The notes: generated by a model not told the origin, from the letters alone. A stretch of DNA of 64,000 nt from Lachnospiraceae bacterium (GCA_910575155.1 CAJTDX010000005.1:62001-126000); one strand, 5' to 3'; positions 10,201 to 17,648 are shown, counted from the stretch's first letter. A program made the numbers and translations.

Positions 10201-13023
10201 GTGATATTCCTTCCGGAAGACGGAGATGAAGCAAAGAAACAGGAATATGAAGTTATATTTACGAAAGCGGATACATCCGCAGGTAAGCATATGGTAACAG
10301 CGAGAGACGAAATGGTTGAAATTGACCTGGGTGAAGCAGCTCTGGGTGAGACCGTTACATTCTCTGTGAAAGAGGGTTATGATTTTTCCGACGATCCTGT
10401 ACTGCTTAAGAGTACAGACAGGAAACCGTCAGGTCTTGCAGTTACAAAAGCGGAAGACGGCAGTTATTCATTTGAAATGCCGGATTATCCGGTAACAATT
10501 ACAGGGCAGGTGGTTCCTAAGACTTATCAGATTACCTATCACTTAGATGGCGGCCAGGCAGCGAACCGGGAAAGTTATACCATAGAAACCCCGTACTTTA
10601 AACTGAATAAACCGGTCAAAGATGGCTACATGTTCCTTGGCTGGACAGGGGACGGTATCACAGAACCAACCGTAGATGTCGCTATTGCCAATGGAAGCAC
10701 GGGAGATTTGGAATTTACGGCAAATTGGGAATTTATAGAAGTGCCAATTACTGAAATTACGGTGGAAGAATCTGAAAAAGAAATGTCGGTAGGAGAAACC
10801 TATCAGATTCAGGCGTCTGTAGTGCCGGAAGATACCACAGATGATAAGACGCTGAAATATGAGTCACTGAATAAAGATAAAGCCACAGTAGATGAAAGCG
10901 GTCTGGTAACGGCAAAGGCGGCAGGAGAAGCTCAGATTGAGGTTAGCAGCGAGGCCCGCCCGGATGTAAAAGAAACCGTCAAAGTTACCGTTACAGAGAA
11001 AGGCGAAAAGCCGGATACGCAGATCAAGGTAGAGGAAACGGCAAAAACAGTACTGCTCGGAAAAACCTACCAGATTGAAGCTTCACTGGAAAATCCGCAA
11101 AATGGTGATGAATTGAAGTATAAATCATCGAAGGAAGAAATAGCTGCAGTAGATGATTCCGGACTTGTGACAGCAAAAGCAGTGGGAACGGCAGACATTG
11201 AGATTTTCTGTGATCGCAGGGAAGTGTCTCCGGTAACGGTGAAGATTACGGTAACAGATCATGAAATATTGATTACAGGAATTGAAGTGGAAGAAACGGA
11301 AGCATCTATAGAAGTAGGAGACACCTATCAGATTCAGGCGTCTGTAGTGCCGGAAGATACGACAGATGATAAGACATTGAAATATGAGTCACTGAATAAA
11401 GATAAAGCCACAGTAGATGAAAACGGTCTGGTAACGGCAAAGGCGGCAGGAGAAGCTCAGATTGAGGTTAGCAGCGAGGCCCGCCCGGATGTAAAAGAAA
11501 CCGTCAAAGTTACCGTTACAGAAAAAGGCGAAAAGCCGGATACACAGATCAAGGTAGAGGAAACGGCAAAAACAGTACTGCTCGGAAAGACCTACCAGAT
11601 TGAAGCTTCACTGGAAAATCCGCAAAATGGTGATGAACTGAAGTATAAATCATCGAAGGAAGAAATAGCTGCAGTAGATGATTCCGGACTTGTGACAGCA
11701 AAGGCAGTGGGAACGGCAGACATTGAGATTTTCTGTGATCGCAGGGAAGTGTCTCCGGTAACGGTGAAGATTACAGTAACAGATCATGAAATATTGATTA
11801 CAGGAATTGAAGTGGAAGAGACGGAAACATCCATAAAAGTAGGAGAAACCTATCAGATTAAAGCTTCCGTAGTGCCGGAGGATACAACGGAAGATACGTC
11901 GCTGGCATATACGTCTGAGAATCCGGCGTTCGCTTCAGTAAATGATCATGGACTGGTAACAGCCAAAGCAGCAGGGACAGCAGAGATTAAAATTTCCTGT
12001 GCAAACCCGAATATAACAGCAAAAGTAACAGTTAAGGTTATGGGAGAAGAAACTGAAGAGAAAGCAATAACGGAAATCAAAGTAGAACAGGCAGAAGTAA
12101 CAGTCAAAGAAGGAGAAACCTTCCAGATTCAGGCGTCTGCGATACCGGAAGATACGACAGACGATACGACACTGACCTATAAATCTACGGATGAAGGGAA
12201 AGCGGAAGTAGATGAAAAGGGACTTGTAACGGCAAAGGCAGCGGGAGCGGCAAAAATCCAGATCTCCTGTGTACGCGAAGGCGTAACAGCAGAAGTGTCA
12301 GTAACCATAATCAGTAAAGATACAGCGACAGAAGAGCAGAAGAACCAACTGGCAGCCGATCTGAACAGCTTAAAGGCGGCATATCAGGATCTGTCCGCTT
12401 ATACAGTTGCCAGCGCCAACGCATTCAGAGACGCATTGGCCAGAGCAGAAGCAGTGCTGAACAATCCAAATGCAACCTCGGCAGAGGTAGAGCAGGCATT
12501 GGCAGAACTTGCAGCGGCAAAAGCGGGCCTGACATTAAATCCGGTAACACCGACAGTTAAGCCGCCGAAGAAAGGCTATAAATTCAAATCAGGAGCGCTG
12601 CAGTATCAGGTAACGAAATCCAGCGCGAAGAATGGAACGGTATCCGTAGTGAAGCTTGTGAAAAAGACCAGCAAGAAGATTACCATTCCCGCAACGGTGA
12701 AGGTAAAAGTGAAAGGAAAATCATTTACCTTTAAAGTAACCCAGATCAACAGCAAGGTATTCCAGAAGAACAAGAAACTGAAAGAAGTAGTGATCGGAGC
12801 AAACATCACGAAGATCGGAACAAGCAGCTTCTATAACTGCAAGAATCTTGCAAAGATTACGTTTAAGGGAACCAAAGCTCCAAAGGCCGGCAGCAAGGCA
12901 TTTACTGGAATCAAGAAGAACGCGAAAGTGTTTGTACCGAAGAAAGTGAACAAGAGCGGTTTGAAGAAATTCAAAACAACGATGAAGACTGCCGGAAAGA
13001 GAATTACGATCAAGAAGAAATAA
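4207..13023 (+). CDS. Secreted GH2-family beta-galactosidase-like enzyme with long modular tail (2938 aa)
   Basis: A secreted glycoside hydrolase family 2 enzyme, most likely acting on beta-galactoside-type or similar host or plant glycans. It starts with a signal peptide (basic FKRLKRY, hydrophobic stretch, AAG near 32). The GH2 sugar-binding domain spans about 60-225, the Ig domain 230-330 and the TIM barrel 335-690. The acid/base Glu480 lies in SLGNEL and the likely nucleophile Glu571 in YGSETAS. Then come a DUF4982-like module (about 695-795), Ig/invasin-like and Big_4-like modules, discoidin-like modules (about 1315-1485 and 1720-1940), an InlB-type repeat (about 2104-2175), six Big_2 modules (2178-2705), FIVAR (2707-2778) and a BspA/LRR_5 tail (2782-2938). 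I see no LPXTG anchor; the Lys-rich tail may hold it on the cell surface (inference). The exact substrate cannot be read from sequence. Confidence 0.93.
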   Translation: MQFKRLKRYLSTFLAAAVILNTGAFDVMAAGSNADVKTGKSDNQAVSAPEKVYVDSYGVDGNRSVSFNDHWRFYLGELNGAETPSYNDSSWKSVNLPHDYSIDQGHTAAAPVEPESGLMLGGTGWYRKAFTLPSEVADKVVSVDFDGVYMNATVYLNGQKLGTHPYGYTPFSFVLPADVLNSGGQENILAVKVENKLPSSRWYSGSGIYRDVKLTVTDSVHVSYFGTTVTTPDIERKTGTVKVVTSVKNDSGEAKDVSVRQIVYEKGKMTEAVVTGQKTAAQSIAADEEAKIEASVTVPSPKLWDIGKPNLYTVRTEVYVGNDIVDTYDSDFGFRWVEFTLENGFFLNGNNIKMNGVCMHHDQGALGAEAWYRATERQVEKLMEMGVNTIRVTHNPASQVLIDICNEKGMLIIEEAFDCWFSGKNGNVEDYGKWFDREIEADNQIVGVKTGEKWSEFDLRAMVKRGRNAPSIVMWSLGNELFEGMNNGSLANRYPAMAEQLITWVGEEDATRYVTYGDNKIKGGGYLDTAEKFATASTYSNVPGGVVGYNYANSGQVKSGHDRNWLVYGSETASSINSRGVYDRKSNGGDAGKGDKRLTSYDKSKVGWGALASEGMWVTMRQDFNAGEFIWTGFDYLGEPTPYNGTGTVGANNTWPNMAKSSYFGIIDLAGFPKDNFYLYQSQWNKELHTLHVLPVWNRDEIMVDNNGNVEVVVYSDAPVIKLYLNDEEVGTATATRTATPTGGYQNYTRGTGCFDTGKAGADQHTSLYATFNVPYQEGKLEAKAFDEKGNEITDTDGRRIVETTKNASRLAAEADRTEIKADGKDLSYITIDVLDQDGKFVNGAEPEITVTVEGNGVLMALDNGVQNDTSGYGDKTKKAGKGKLLAIVQSTKKAGTFTVKAEANGYTTASVEITTTTDGSVSEKRIESYELSRHYYVKEGETLQLPTSVKINYTDNTSESKSVTWDSLPSEDEFVVYGSVAGTSLRIPVYVTMIEDVAAILNYSAAIGVGSEFTLPATRPAVLPDGSILSAEFPVTWNGTVDSSKAETQTIQGTSSVFGKTINVSASVRVTKGGYKDGNDVLANAAEMYVNGKSSKEHESVAEVLTKLTDDKTSGEDAAWNGRGTIDFRLDTAISLKDFTLYLKDPAPVSSTMKIYSSGDRGENWNPIECTISNRRSNGVTVRSFTPKETVSETDFRVEFTKNATLMEMEVNTRIPTFTIGGEAALSSLKVDTYIADTADLEQGWFNVSNQTLGENDIQAVGKDNTCVTILPKDAEGVARMLLESEDHSVQNMYQVRFGISNDSNDNAADASLDYPYAEMTLSAASYHQESAGEKEGSPHLANDGDNSSYWHSKWNASDQGQGSHDLTNVPEERYLQMALNEAKPIRALRYMTRPRNPVNGSVTKYQIKVINSTSEPTEEQWQNAEVVSEGQWNTVIEWKLAKFNKTVEANYVRLYGVETFADGNRNNMFMSAAEVRLRKPQQEISSKNTTVTFAGGADSLNYTGSELTPEPTVVYTGSGQTTLVKGIDYDVSYRNNIEPGKATVIVKGKGTYTGIVEAEFTINAVEETISDYEKVSVITGKGVYPELPGTVIANTNIGQKVMEVQWDWIASSRLNRLGTFEVQGTVIETDALVTAKVTVSEIVGVRQVTLATVVGVAPQMPETVTVCYSNGDTAERDVTWNLTGVSFAQKGIVKVKGTAGDLEAEASVRIAEQSEIDTPVGKNFALNANGIDEPKKWPRTLAYFSSNGDKAHHATDGVKAFVTNGEKKMWNDWQQGKFHTNAEAAVGADDHVPFIISAFGTEGSNSNDDQQKRKISKVSLGFLEEDGGSASKVRLPQDYKIEYYSANNGVVPAAQTEGDSSNSCGNIKGWAADNTLKDHSSWTEVTYIKKSAVPALDNFKRMVDVEFKAVETTAIRITLQPQENNWTGLEEFEVYYVPNNTEYTVTAINVNGTNRLADFNADTKTLEIDAEDGVVTATADNNASVTVLRAVNGKVKVIFLPEDGDEAKKQEYEVIFTKADTSAGKHMVTARDEMVEIDLGEAALGETVTFSVKEGYDFSDDPVLLKSTDRKPSGLAVTKAEDGSYSFEMPDYPVTITGQVVPKTYQITYHLDGGQAANRESYTIETPYFKLNKPVKDGYMFLGWTGDGITEPTVDVAIANGSTGDLEFTANWEFIEVPITEITVEESEKEMSVGETYQIQASVVPEDTTDDKTLKYESLNKDKATVDESGLVTAKAAGEAQIEVSSEARPDVKETVKVTVTEKGEKPDTQIKVEETAKTVLLGKTYQIEASLENPQNGDELKYKSSKEEIAAVDDSGLVTAKAVGTADIEIFCDRREVSPVTVKITVTDHEILITGIEVEETEASIEVGDTYQIQASVVPEDTTDDKTLKYESLNKDKATVDENGLVTAKAAGEAQIEVSSEARPDVKETVKVTVTEKGEKPDTQIKVEETAKTVLLGKTYQIEASLENPQNGDELKYKSSKEEIAAVDDSGLVTAKAVGTADIEIFCDRREVSPVTVKITVTDHEILITGIEVEETETSIKVGETYQIKASVVPEDTTEDTSLAYTSENPAFASVNDHGLVTAKAAGTAEIKISCANPNITAKVTVKVMGEETEEKAITEIKVEQAEVTVKEGETFQIQASAIPEDTTDDTTLTYKSTDEGKAEVDEKGLVTAKAAGAAKIQISCVREGVTAEVSVTIISKDTATEEQKNQLAADLNSLKAAYQDLSAYTVASANAFRDALARAEAVLNNPNATSAEVEQALAELAAAKAGLTLNPVTPTVKPPKKGYKFKSGALQYQVTKSSAKNGTVSVVKLVKKTSKKITIPATVKVKVKGKSFTFKVTQINSKVFQKNKKLKEVVIGANITKIGTSSFYNCKNLAKITFKGTKAPKAGSKAFTGIKKNAKVFVPKKVNKSGLKKFKTTMKTAGKRITIKKK
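10798..11847 (+). repeat. 525-bp in-frame tandem duplication in the GH2 gene
   Basis: Two adjacent 525-base units (10798-11322 and 11323-11847) are almost identical at nucleotide level, including synonymous positions. Each encodes 175 residues, about one pair of Big_2 modules. The next unit, from 11848, begins the same way but diverges quickly, so this looks like a recent duplication. Confidence 0.92.
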
Positions 13024-13072
13024 CAGATACAGAGTTCTCATCTTTCATTCTTAAGTGAAACAATTATAAAAA

Positions 13073-13114
13073 AGCAAACGGACTGCATGTAAATGTGCGG
13101 TCCGTTTGCTTTTG
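13073..13114 (+). terminator. Rho-independent terminator of the GH2 gene
   Basis: AGCAAACGGACTGCA at 13073-13087 pairs with TGCGGTCCGTTTGCT at 13096-13110 (15 bp with one G-U) across a short loop, followed by TTTT. It is homologous in position and partly in sequence to the terminator at 3921. Confidence 0.9.
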
Positions 13115-13135
13115 GTTTCAGGCGCAGAGTTAAAC

Positions 13136-13164
13136 TTGACTTGCCGGAGTTTTGTGATTAGAAT
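13136..13164 (+). promoter_or_regulatory. Sigma-A-type promoter for the DUF1905 gene
   Basis: TTGACT at 13136-13141 and TAGAAT at 13159-13164 are separated by 17 bases. This puts the transcript start near 13171, upstream of the gene at 13211 and possibly of the genes that follow. Confidence 0.75.
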
Positions 13165-13210
13165 GAGAGCAGAACTAAATATTGCAACATGTGATAAAAT
13201 ATAAACAAAT

Positions 13211-13522
13211 ATGAAAGAGGTAAGGAACTTGAATAAAAAAGTTTATGAATATGAATCGCTCATTTATGACGCAGGTAAAAAAGGCGGCGCATATGTCATA
13301 TTTCCCTATGATATCAGAGAGGAGTTCGGCAGAGGCCGTGTAAAGGTTCACGCCTCTTTTGACGGCGAACCTTATGAAGGGAGCATCGTAAATATGGGGC
13401 TTAAAAATGAAGACGGCAGTATCTGTTACATTATTGGAATACGCAAGGATATTCGAAACAAGATTGGTAAACAGCCTGGAGATAAAGTCTTTGTGACCAT
13501 ACAGGAGAGGGAAACACAATAA
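13211..13522 (+). CDS. DUF1905 domain protein
   Basis: A 103-residue protein of the DUF1905 type, a small beta-barrel fold. The family pattern is visible in the IFPYDIREEFG motif, the VHASFDGEPYEGSIVNMG strand pair, the GIRKDIRNKIGKQPGDKV segment and the closing VTIQERE. The ATG at 13211 has no clear ribosome binding site, whereas an in-frame TTG at 13229 is preceded by TAAGGA, so the protein may be six residues shorter. It is the first gene after a good promoter and lies 26 bases ahead of the CobU-like gene. The molecular role of DUF1905 proteins is not known to me. Confidence 0.82.
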   Translation: MKEVRNLNKKVYEYESLIYDAGKKGGAYVIFPYDIREEFGRGRVKVHASFDGEPYEGSIVNMGLKNEDGSICYIIGIRKDIRNKIGKQPGDKVFVTIQERETQ

Positions 13523-13548
13523 TTATGATTACGACAGGAGGAAGCGTT

Positions 13549-13965
13549 ATGATACTGGTTACTGGAGGCGCATTTCAGGGAAAAGGGAAATTCGCCCGGG
13601 ATTTGGTATGTCAGAAACAGAAGCATAAAACGCCGCAGACAATTTTAGTGTCAGAGGCTGCAGCTTTACAGAGAAAAAATGCGGAACTGCAAAATGGAGT
13701 ACACCCGGATATCATTCTGGGGATTCACCAGTGGATTCGCATCCTGTTGGAATCAGGAAAAGATCCCGTTGTTATGGTGCAGGAACTTCTGGATTTGAAT
13801 CCTCAAGCAGTGTTTACCATGGATCAGGTGGGCTGCGGCGTGGTGCCCCTGGAAGCTTTCGACCGCAAATATCGCGAGACCGTGGGCAGAATTGGCTGTA
13901 ACATAGCCAGACAGGCAGAAGAGGTATACCTTTTAAATTGTGGATTGGCGAGAAGAATAAAATAG
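13549..13965 (+). CDS. Short CobU-like protein (adenosylcobinamide kinase/guanylyltransferase family)
   Basis: CobU enzymes phosphorylate adenosylcobinamide and transfer GMP to it during nucleotide-loop assembly of cobalamin. This 138-residue protein keeps the N-terminal P-loop region (VTGGAFQGKGKFA) and the typical CobU end: VGCGVVPLEA, then a Tyr-Arg-x3-Gly-Arg stretch, then AEEVYLLNCGLARRIK. It is shorter than the usual 170-190 residues, and the middle, which normally carries the GMP-accepting His, is not clearly conserved. It may be a reduced or regulatory relative rather than a full enzyme. The start at 13549 is chosen because AGGAGG lies 6 bases upstream; an ATG at 13525 is in frame but lacks one. 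It is separated from the main corrinoid cluster by the two-component/ABC module. Confidence 0.7.
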   Translation: MILVTGGAFQGKGKFARDLVCQKQKHKTPQTILVSEAAALQRKNAELQNGVHPDIILGIHQWIRILLESGKDPVVMVQELLDLNPQAVFTMDQVGCGVVPLEAFDRKYRETVGRIGCNIARQAEEVYLLNCGLARRIK

Positions 13966-13976
13966 AGGAGCAGATT

Positions 13977-14675
13977 ATGGGTGCAAGGATTTTAATTGTG
14001 GAGGATGACAGTGATATCAGCCAGATGTTAAATGAACTGCTTACGGGCGCGGGATATGAAACGGTTCAGGCATTTTCCGGGACGGAAGCGTTGTTTTGTG
14101 TAGAGCGTCAGATTCCGCAGGCAGTGATTTTGGACTTGATGCTGCCGGGAATGAAAGGGGAAGAAGTTCTTTGCAATATTAAGGAAATGTGTCCCAAAGT
14201 CCGCATCATCGTTTCTTCTGCAAGAGACGATGTGCGGACCAGGGTATCTCTCTTGCGTGCCGGGGCAGATGATTATGTGGTAAAGCCGTTTGATACAGAA
14301 GAACTGCTGGCAAGGCTGGAAGCAGTGCTGCGCCGCGGCGGAGAGAACGGGGAAGGGCAGGAACGAATCCATAAGACGGAAGCGCTGGAGTATAAAAATA
14401 TCAGGATCTACCCGGAGAAGCTTCTGGTGCAGGTGGCAGGCCAGGAGGTATCTTTGACGAAGCGGGAATATTTGATTCTGGAGCTTTTGATGCGTCATCC
14501 AGGGAAAGTATTTACCAGAAGCAATATCTACGAATCTGTCTGGAATGAAGAATTTCTGGGAGAAGAAAACGCAGTCAATGTACATATCAGCAACATTCGC
14601 CAGAAGCTTGCAAAAATTTGTGCGGAAGAAACGTATATCCAGACTGTCTGGGGGATTGGGTTTAAAATGAAATAA
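13977..14675 (+). CDS. OmpR/PhoB-family response regulator
   Basis: A 232-residue DNA-binding response regulator. The receiver domain (1-120) has the acidic pair after ILIVEDD, the phospho-acceptor Asp53 in VILDLMLPG and the conserved Lys in VVKPFD. The C-terminal half (about 135-232) is a winged helix with the LTKREYLILELL and NIRQKL patterns. The start at 13977 is chosen for the GAGGAG site 6 bases upstream and because the protein then begins MGARILIVEDD. It precedes an ABC exporter and a histidine kinase in the same orientation, as in lantibiotic or bacitracin sensing and immunity modules. Its partner is very probably the kinase at 16541, and the target probably the ABC promoter region with its inverted repeat at 14743 (inference). 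Confidence 0.93.
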   Translation: MGARILIVEDDSDISQMLNELLTGAGYETVQAFSGTEALFCVERQIPQAVILDLMLPGMKGEEVLCNIKEMCPKVRIIVSSARDDVRTRVSLLRAGADDYVVKPFDTEELLARLEAVLRRGGENGEGQERIHKTEALEYKNIRIYPEKLLVQVAGQEVSLTKREYLILELLMRHPGKVFTRSNIYESVWNEEFLGEENAVNVHISNIRQKLAKICAEETYIQTVWGIGFKMK

Positions 14676-14742
14676 TGCACACGCAGGCAGATCTGTAAAA
14701 AACTTTATACTTTCTTTATATTTAACCTAAGATTTCTAAAAA

Positions 14743-14792
14743 GTCCATTGCTATACTGTTTCTTGTAAAAGCAAACGGCAATGGACAGGAGG
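14743..14792 (+). promoter_or_regulatory. Inverted repeat and ribosome binding site upstream of the ABC exporter
   Basis: GTCCATTGC at 14743-14751 is a perfect inverted repeat of GCAATGGAC at 14778-14786. A TATACT at 14752-14757 lies between the arms, and AGGAGG directly follows the second arm. It could be an operator for the response regulator or a leader hairpin that shields the ribosome binding site. I cannot tell which from sequence alone. Confidence 0.5.
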
Positions 14793-14797
14793 ACAGT

Positions 14798-15709
14798 ATG
14801 GATTACGTATTAAATACAGATGGGATTACCAAGACCTATGGAAATCATACCGTTGTCGACCATGTGGATATGCATGTAAAAAAAGGCGATATCTATGGTT
14901 TCATCGGAAAAAACGGCGCTGGAAAAACTACTTTTATGCGTATTGTCGCAGGTCTTGCGGCCCCGGCTTCAGGGAATATGGAACTGTTCGGTTCCAGGGA
15001 ACTGGAGAAACAGCGTCAAAGAATCGGCACCCTGATTGAACATCCGGGGTTGTACGGGTCAATGACGGCGAAAGAAAATTTGCAGGTGGCGCGCAAAAGC
15101 TACGGCATCACCCGTAAAAGTTCCGTGGAAGAGATGCTGGAATTTGTGGGACTGACTCAGGCGGGAAAGAAAAAAGTGAAAAATTTCTCCCTGGGTATGA
15201 AACAGCGGCTGGGGATTGCCATCGCCTTATTTCGGAATCCGGATTTTTTAATTCTGGATGAGCCGATCAATGGACTGGACCCGCAGGGAATTAAGGAAAT
15301 GAGGGATTTGCTGTTAAAGCTGAATGAAGAAAGACAGATTACCATCTTGATTTCCAGTCATATTTTGGGCGAATTATCTAAGATCGCTACCCGATACGGA
15401 ATTATCAAAGAAGGAGCGCTGATTGAAGAATTTGCGTCAGAGGAATTAAAAAGCAGGTGCAGAAGATGCGTGAAGCTTGTGGTTGACGACACAGAACGCG
15501 CTTCTGTGATTCTGGAAGAAACGTGTCGTATTACCAGCTACGACGTACCGGAGCCGGGAATTTTACGGGTGTTTGACGGACTGCATAATTCCTGGGAAAT
15601 AAACCGGGAACTGATTCAGGGAGGCGTTCATCTTAAGGAGAGTTATCTTGCCGGGCAGGATTTGGAAGGGTACTTTATGGATTTGCTGGGAGGTGCGTCA
15701 AATGATTAA
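14798..15709 (+). CDS. ABC transporter ATP-binding protein (BcrA/lantibiotic-immunity type)
   Basis: A 303-residue ATPase subunit of a two-component ABC exporter. It shows Walker A (GKNGAGKTT, about 40-48), the signature NFSLGMKQRLGIA, Walker B with LILDEPINGLDP and the switch His in SSHILGEL. The C-terminal 90 residues are the variable tail typical of BcrA-like ATPases. It overlaps the permease gene by 8 bases (ATGATTAA), so the two are translated together. With the flanking regulator and kinase it suggests export of, or protection from, a membrane-active peptide. The substrate is not determinable here. Confidence 0.93.
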   Translation: MDYVLNTDGITKTYGNHTVVDHVDMHVKKGDIYGFIGKNGAGKTTFMRIVAGLAAPASGNMELFGSRELEKQRQRIGTLIEHPGLYGSMTAKENLQVARKSYGITRKSSVEEMLEFVGLTQAGKKKVKNFSLGMKQRLGIAIALFRNPDFLILDEPINGLDPQGIKEMRDLLLKLNEERQITILISSHILGELSKIATRYGIIKEGALIEEFASEELKSRCRRCVKLVVDDTERASVILEETCRITSYDVPEPGILRVFDGLHNSWEINRELIQGGVHLKESYLAGQDLEGYFMDLLGGASND

Positions 15710-16532
15710 TTTACTCAATGCAGAATTTTATAAATTAAGAAAAAGTAAATCATGGTTGATCGGGCTTATTGTGACGGTTCTGTTTCTGTTGCTACTTTAC
15801 AGTTCCCTGTTAATGATTGATAAAATTAATCAGGGGGAGCTGGCAAACGGCAGCGGCGGGATAATGGTATACCAGAACGGCGACAGTATAAAAGAGCAGG
15901 GTTCCATGATGGAGCAGATCGGCGTGATTGGCGTCATACAGCAGATGTTTGGAGGAAATTTTGTGGGGCTTATTCTTGCGGTCCTTGTCTGTATGTTTGT
16001 GATACAGGAATTTAGTAATGGAACTGTCAAGAATCTTGTGGGAAAAGGATATTCCAGAGCCAAAATCTTCTTTTCCAAAATGCTGGCGGCGATTGTGCTG
16101 ACGCTGGTTTTTCAGGCGGCGGCGCTGGTCGTGACAGTTTGTCTGGGGATTCCTTTTATGGGAGGAGAAATTTATTCCTCAACAGTCTGGACAGACGTCG
16201 CCGTTTATGGAGGGATTCAGATTCTGTTCGGAGTTGTGATGGCTGTGATTTTTATGCTGATTGGAGAGCTGACCAGGAATCTGGCGGCGGGGATTTCAGT
16301 AAGCATTGGTTTATTATTATTTTCAACCGTTGTTACAGAAGGATTGGACCTGCTATTTCGTGGACTGGACCTGCAGCCTTCGAAATATTGGATATTAAAT
16401 CTGATGGAGGAGTGCCCGATGACGGATTTTTCCACAGAGTTTTTAGTGCGCGGCGTACTGGCATCTGCAGTATGGATTTTGTTTGCGGCAGTTTTGGGCG
16501 CGGTGCATTTTCAAAAAGCAGATGTGAAATAA
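15702..16532 (+). CDS. ABC transporter permease (ABC-2 type)
   Basis: A 276-residue membrane subunit partnering the ATPase just upstream. The N-terminus MINLLNAEFYKLRKSKSW is typical of ABC-2 permeases of BcrB/lantibiotic-immunity exporters. About six hydrophobic segments follow (near residues 20-40, 85-105, 125-150, 170-200, 205-225 and 250-270), with an extracytoplasmic loop between the first two. The start is the ATG that overlaps the upstream stop; the longer frame extending upstream has no ribosome binding site. The kinase gene follows after 8 bases. Confidence 0.9.
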   Translation: MINLLNAEFYKLRKSKSWLIGLIVTVLFLLLLYSSLLMIDKINQGELANGSGGIMVYQNGDSIKEQGSMMEQIGVIGVIQQMFGGNFVGLILAVLVCMFVIQEFSNGTVKNLVGKGYSRAKIFFSKMLAAIVLTLVFQAAALVVTVCLGIPFMGGEIYSSTVWTDVAVYGGIQILFGVVMAVIFMLIGELTRNLAAGISVSIGLLLFSTVVTEGLDLLFRGLDLQPSKYWILNLMEECPMTDFSTEFLVRGVLASAVWILFAAVLGAVHFQKADVK

Positions 16533-16540
16533 GGGATAGT

Positions 16541-17512
16541 ATGGAAATTATTTTAATGATTCTGGTAATGATTCTGGGAGCGACGGCGGCGGCTCTGCTG
16601 CTGCGTCTTAAGTGTTACCAAAAACAAATCAACCATATCAGAGAACAGTTATTATTTCTGGAAGCAGAGGAAAGCAATTACTTGCTGACCTCTGCTTGTG
16701 CTGTGGGAAAAACGGAAGAACTGATTAATGCGTTGAATGATGTCATAGAGAAATTACGGTGGAAGCAGCGCAGACTGCGGAAAGTGAATCGGAGCTACCG
16801 GGAGAGTATTACCAGCATTTCTCACGATATCCGCACCCCTCTGACTTCGGTAAAAGGATATGTGCAGATGCAGCAAAAGGCGGACGTCTCAGAGGAGAAA
16901 AAAGCAGAATATGGAAAGATTGTGGAGCGCAGGCTGGAGGAACTGGGAGATCTGTTAAACCAGCTATTTGAATATGCGAGGATTGAAGCGGGAGAAATTT
17001 CCTTAAGGCAGGAGCGGATTAATGTGGGAAATCTTTTTACAGAAATCATTACCATGTTTTATGAAGATTTCTCCCAAAAGGGTTTTGAGCCGCAGATTGA
17101 GATTTCCAAAGAAGCCTTGTTTATACAGGCGGACCGACATGCTTTTTCCAGAATAGTGGAAAATCTCATAAAAAATGCCCTGGTCCATGGAACGGGAAAT
17201 TATCGTTTTTCTCTGTATTCCCAAAAAGGCTTTGCGGTAATCTCCATTGCCAATGAAACAGACCAGATTGAGGAAAAAGATCTGAGACAGATTTTTGAGC
17301 GTTTCTATACCACGGACCAGTCCAGAAGCCGCAGGACGACGGGACTTGGTCTTGCCATAGCCAAAGAGTTTACAGAACAGATGGGAGGCGGGATTCAGGC
17401 ATTTTTCCAGGATGAGCGTTTTACCATGGAAGTATGTTTTCCCCTGACGTGCAGTGGATCAAAAAATTCGTGCAGTGACAGAGTTCAGACAGGAAAAAAA
17501 GGTTCTGCATAA
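16541..17512 (+). CDS. Sensor histidine kinase
   Basis: A 323-residue kinase, probable partner of the regulator at 13977. It has one N-terminal hydrophobic segment (about 2-22) and almost no extracytoplasmic part. A short coiled region follows, then the HisKA box with His95 in SISHDIRTPLTS, the N box ENLIKNALVHG and the G2 box TTGLGLAIAKEF. Such intramembrane-sensing kinases often read the state of their ABC transporter rather than the drug itself, which fits the gene order (inference). The start at 16541 gives a membrane anchor directly at the N-terminus. The frame is open further upstream, but that part only overlaps the permease gene and has no family features. Confidence 0.9.
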   Translation: MEIILMILVMILGATAAALLLRLKCYQKQINHIREQLLFLEAEESNYLLTSACAVGKTEELINALNDVIEKLRWKQRRLRKVNRSYRESITSISHDIRTPLTSVKGYVQMQQKADVSEEKKAEYGKIVERRLEELGDLLNQLFEYARIEAGEISLRQERINVGNLFTEIITMFYEDFSQKGFEPQIEISKEALFIQADRHAFSRIVENLIKNALVHGTGNYRFSLYSQKGFAVISIANETDQIEEKDLRQIFERFYTTDQSRSRRTTGLGLAIAKEFTEQMGGGIQAFFQDERFTMEVCFPLTCSGSKNSCSDRVQTGKKGSA

Positions 17513-17594
17513 TATGAAATTGTCCGGCTGAATTTTTTACAATAATTTAATATTTTTAATCCGAAAATTTTATGACTTTTCTCCTGAAGTTTGT

Positions 17595-17640
17595 TATAAT
17601 TTGGCATGAAGAGGGGAACCAGCGAAGCTGGCAGGAGGCA
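17595..17640 (+). promoter_or_regulatory. -10 box, small hairpin and ribosome binding site ahead of the alarmone synthetase
   Basis: TATAAT at 17595-17600 follows a weak -35-like TGACTT at 17573. A short hairpin (CCAGC-GAA-GCTGG, 17619-17631) is directly followed by GGCAGGAGG. The hairpin abuts the ribosome binding site. Confidence 0.55.
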
Positions 17641-17648
17641 GGACATTT

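Noticed and set aside
12606-13041. Minus-strand frames nearly the same as those at 3425-3890
   Set aside because: They are shadows of the duplicated BspA tail and are alike only because the real genes are alike.
16139-16540. Longer N-terminus for the histidine kinase
   Set aside because: This part overlaps the permease in another frame and shows no membrane or sensor features. The ATG at 16541 opens a normal membrane anchor.
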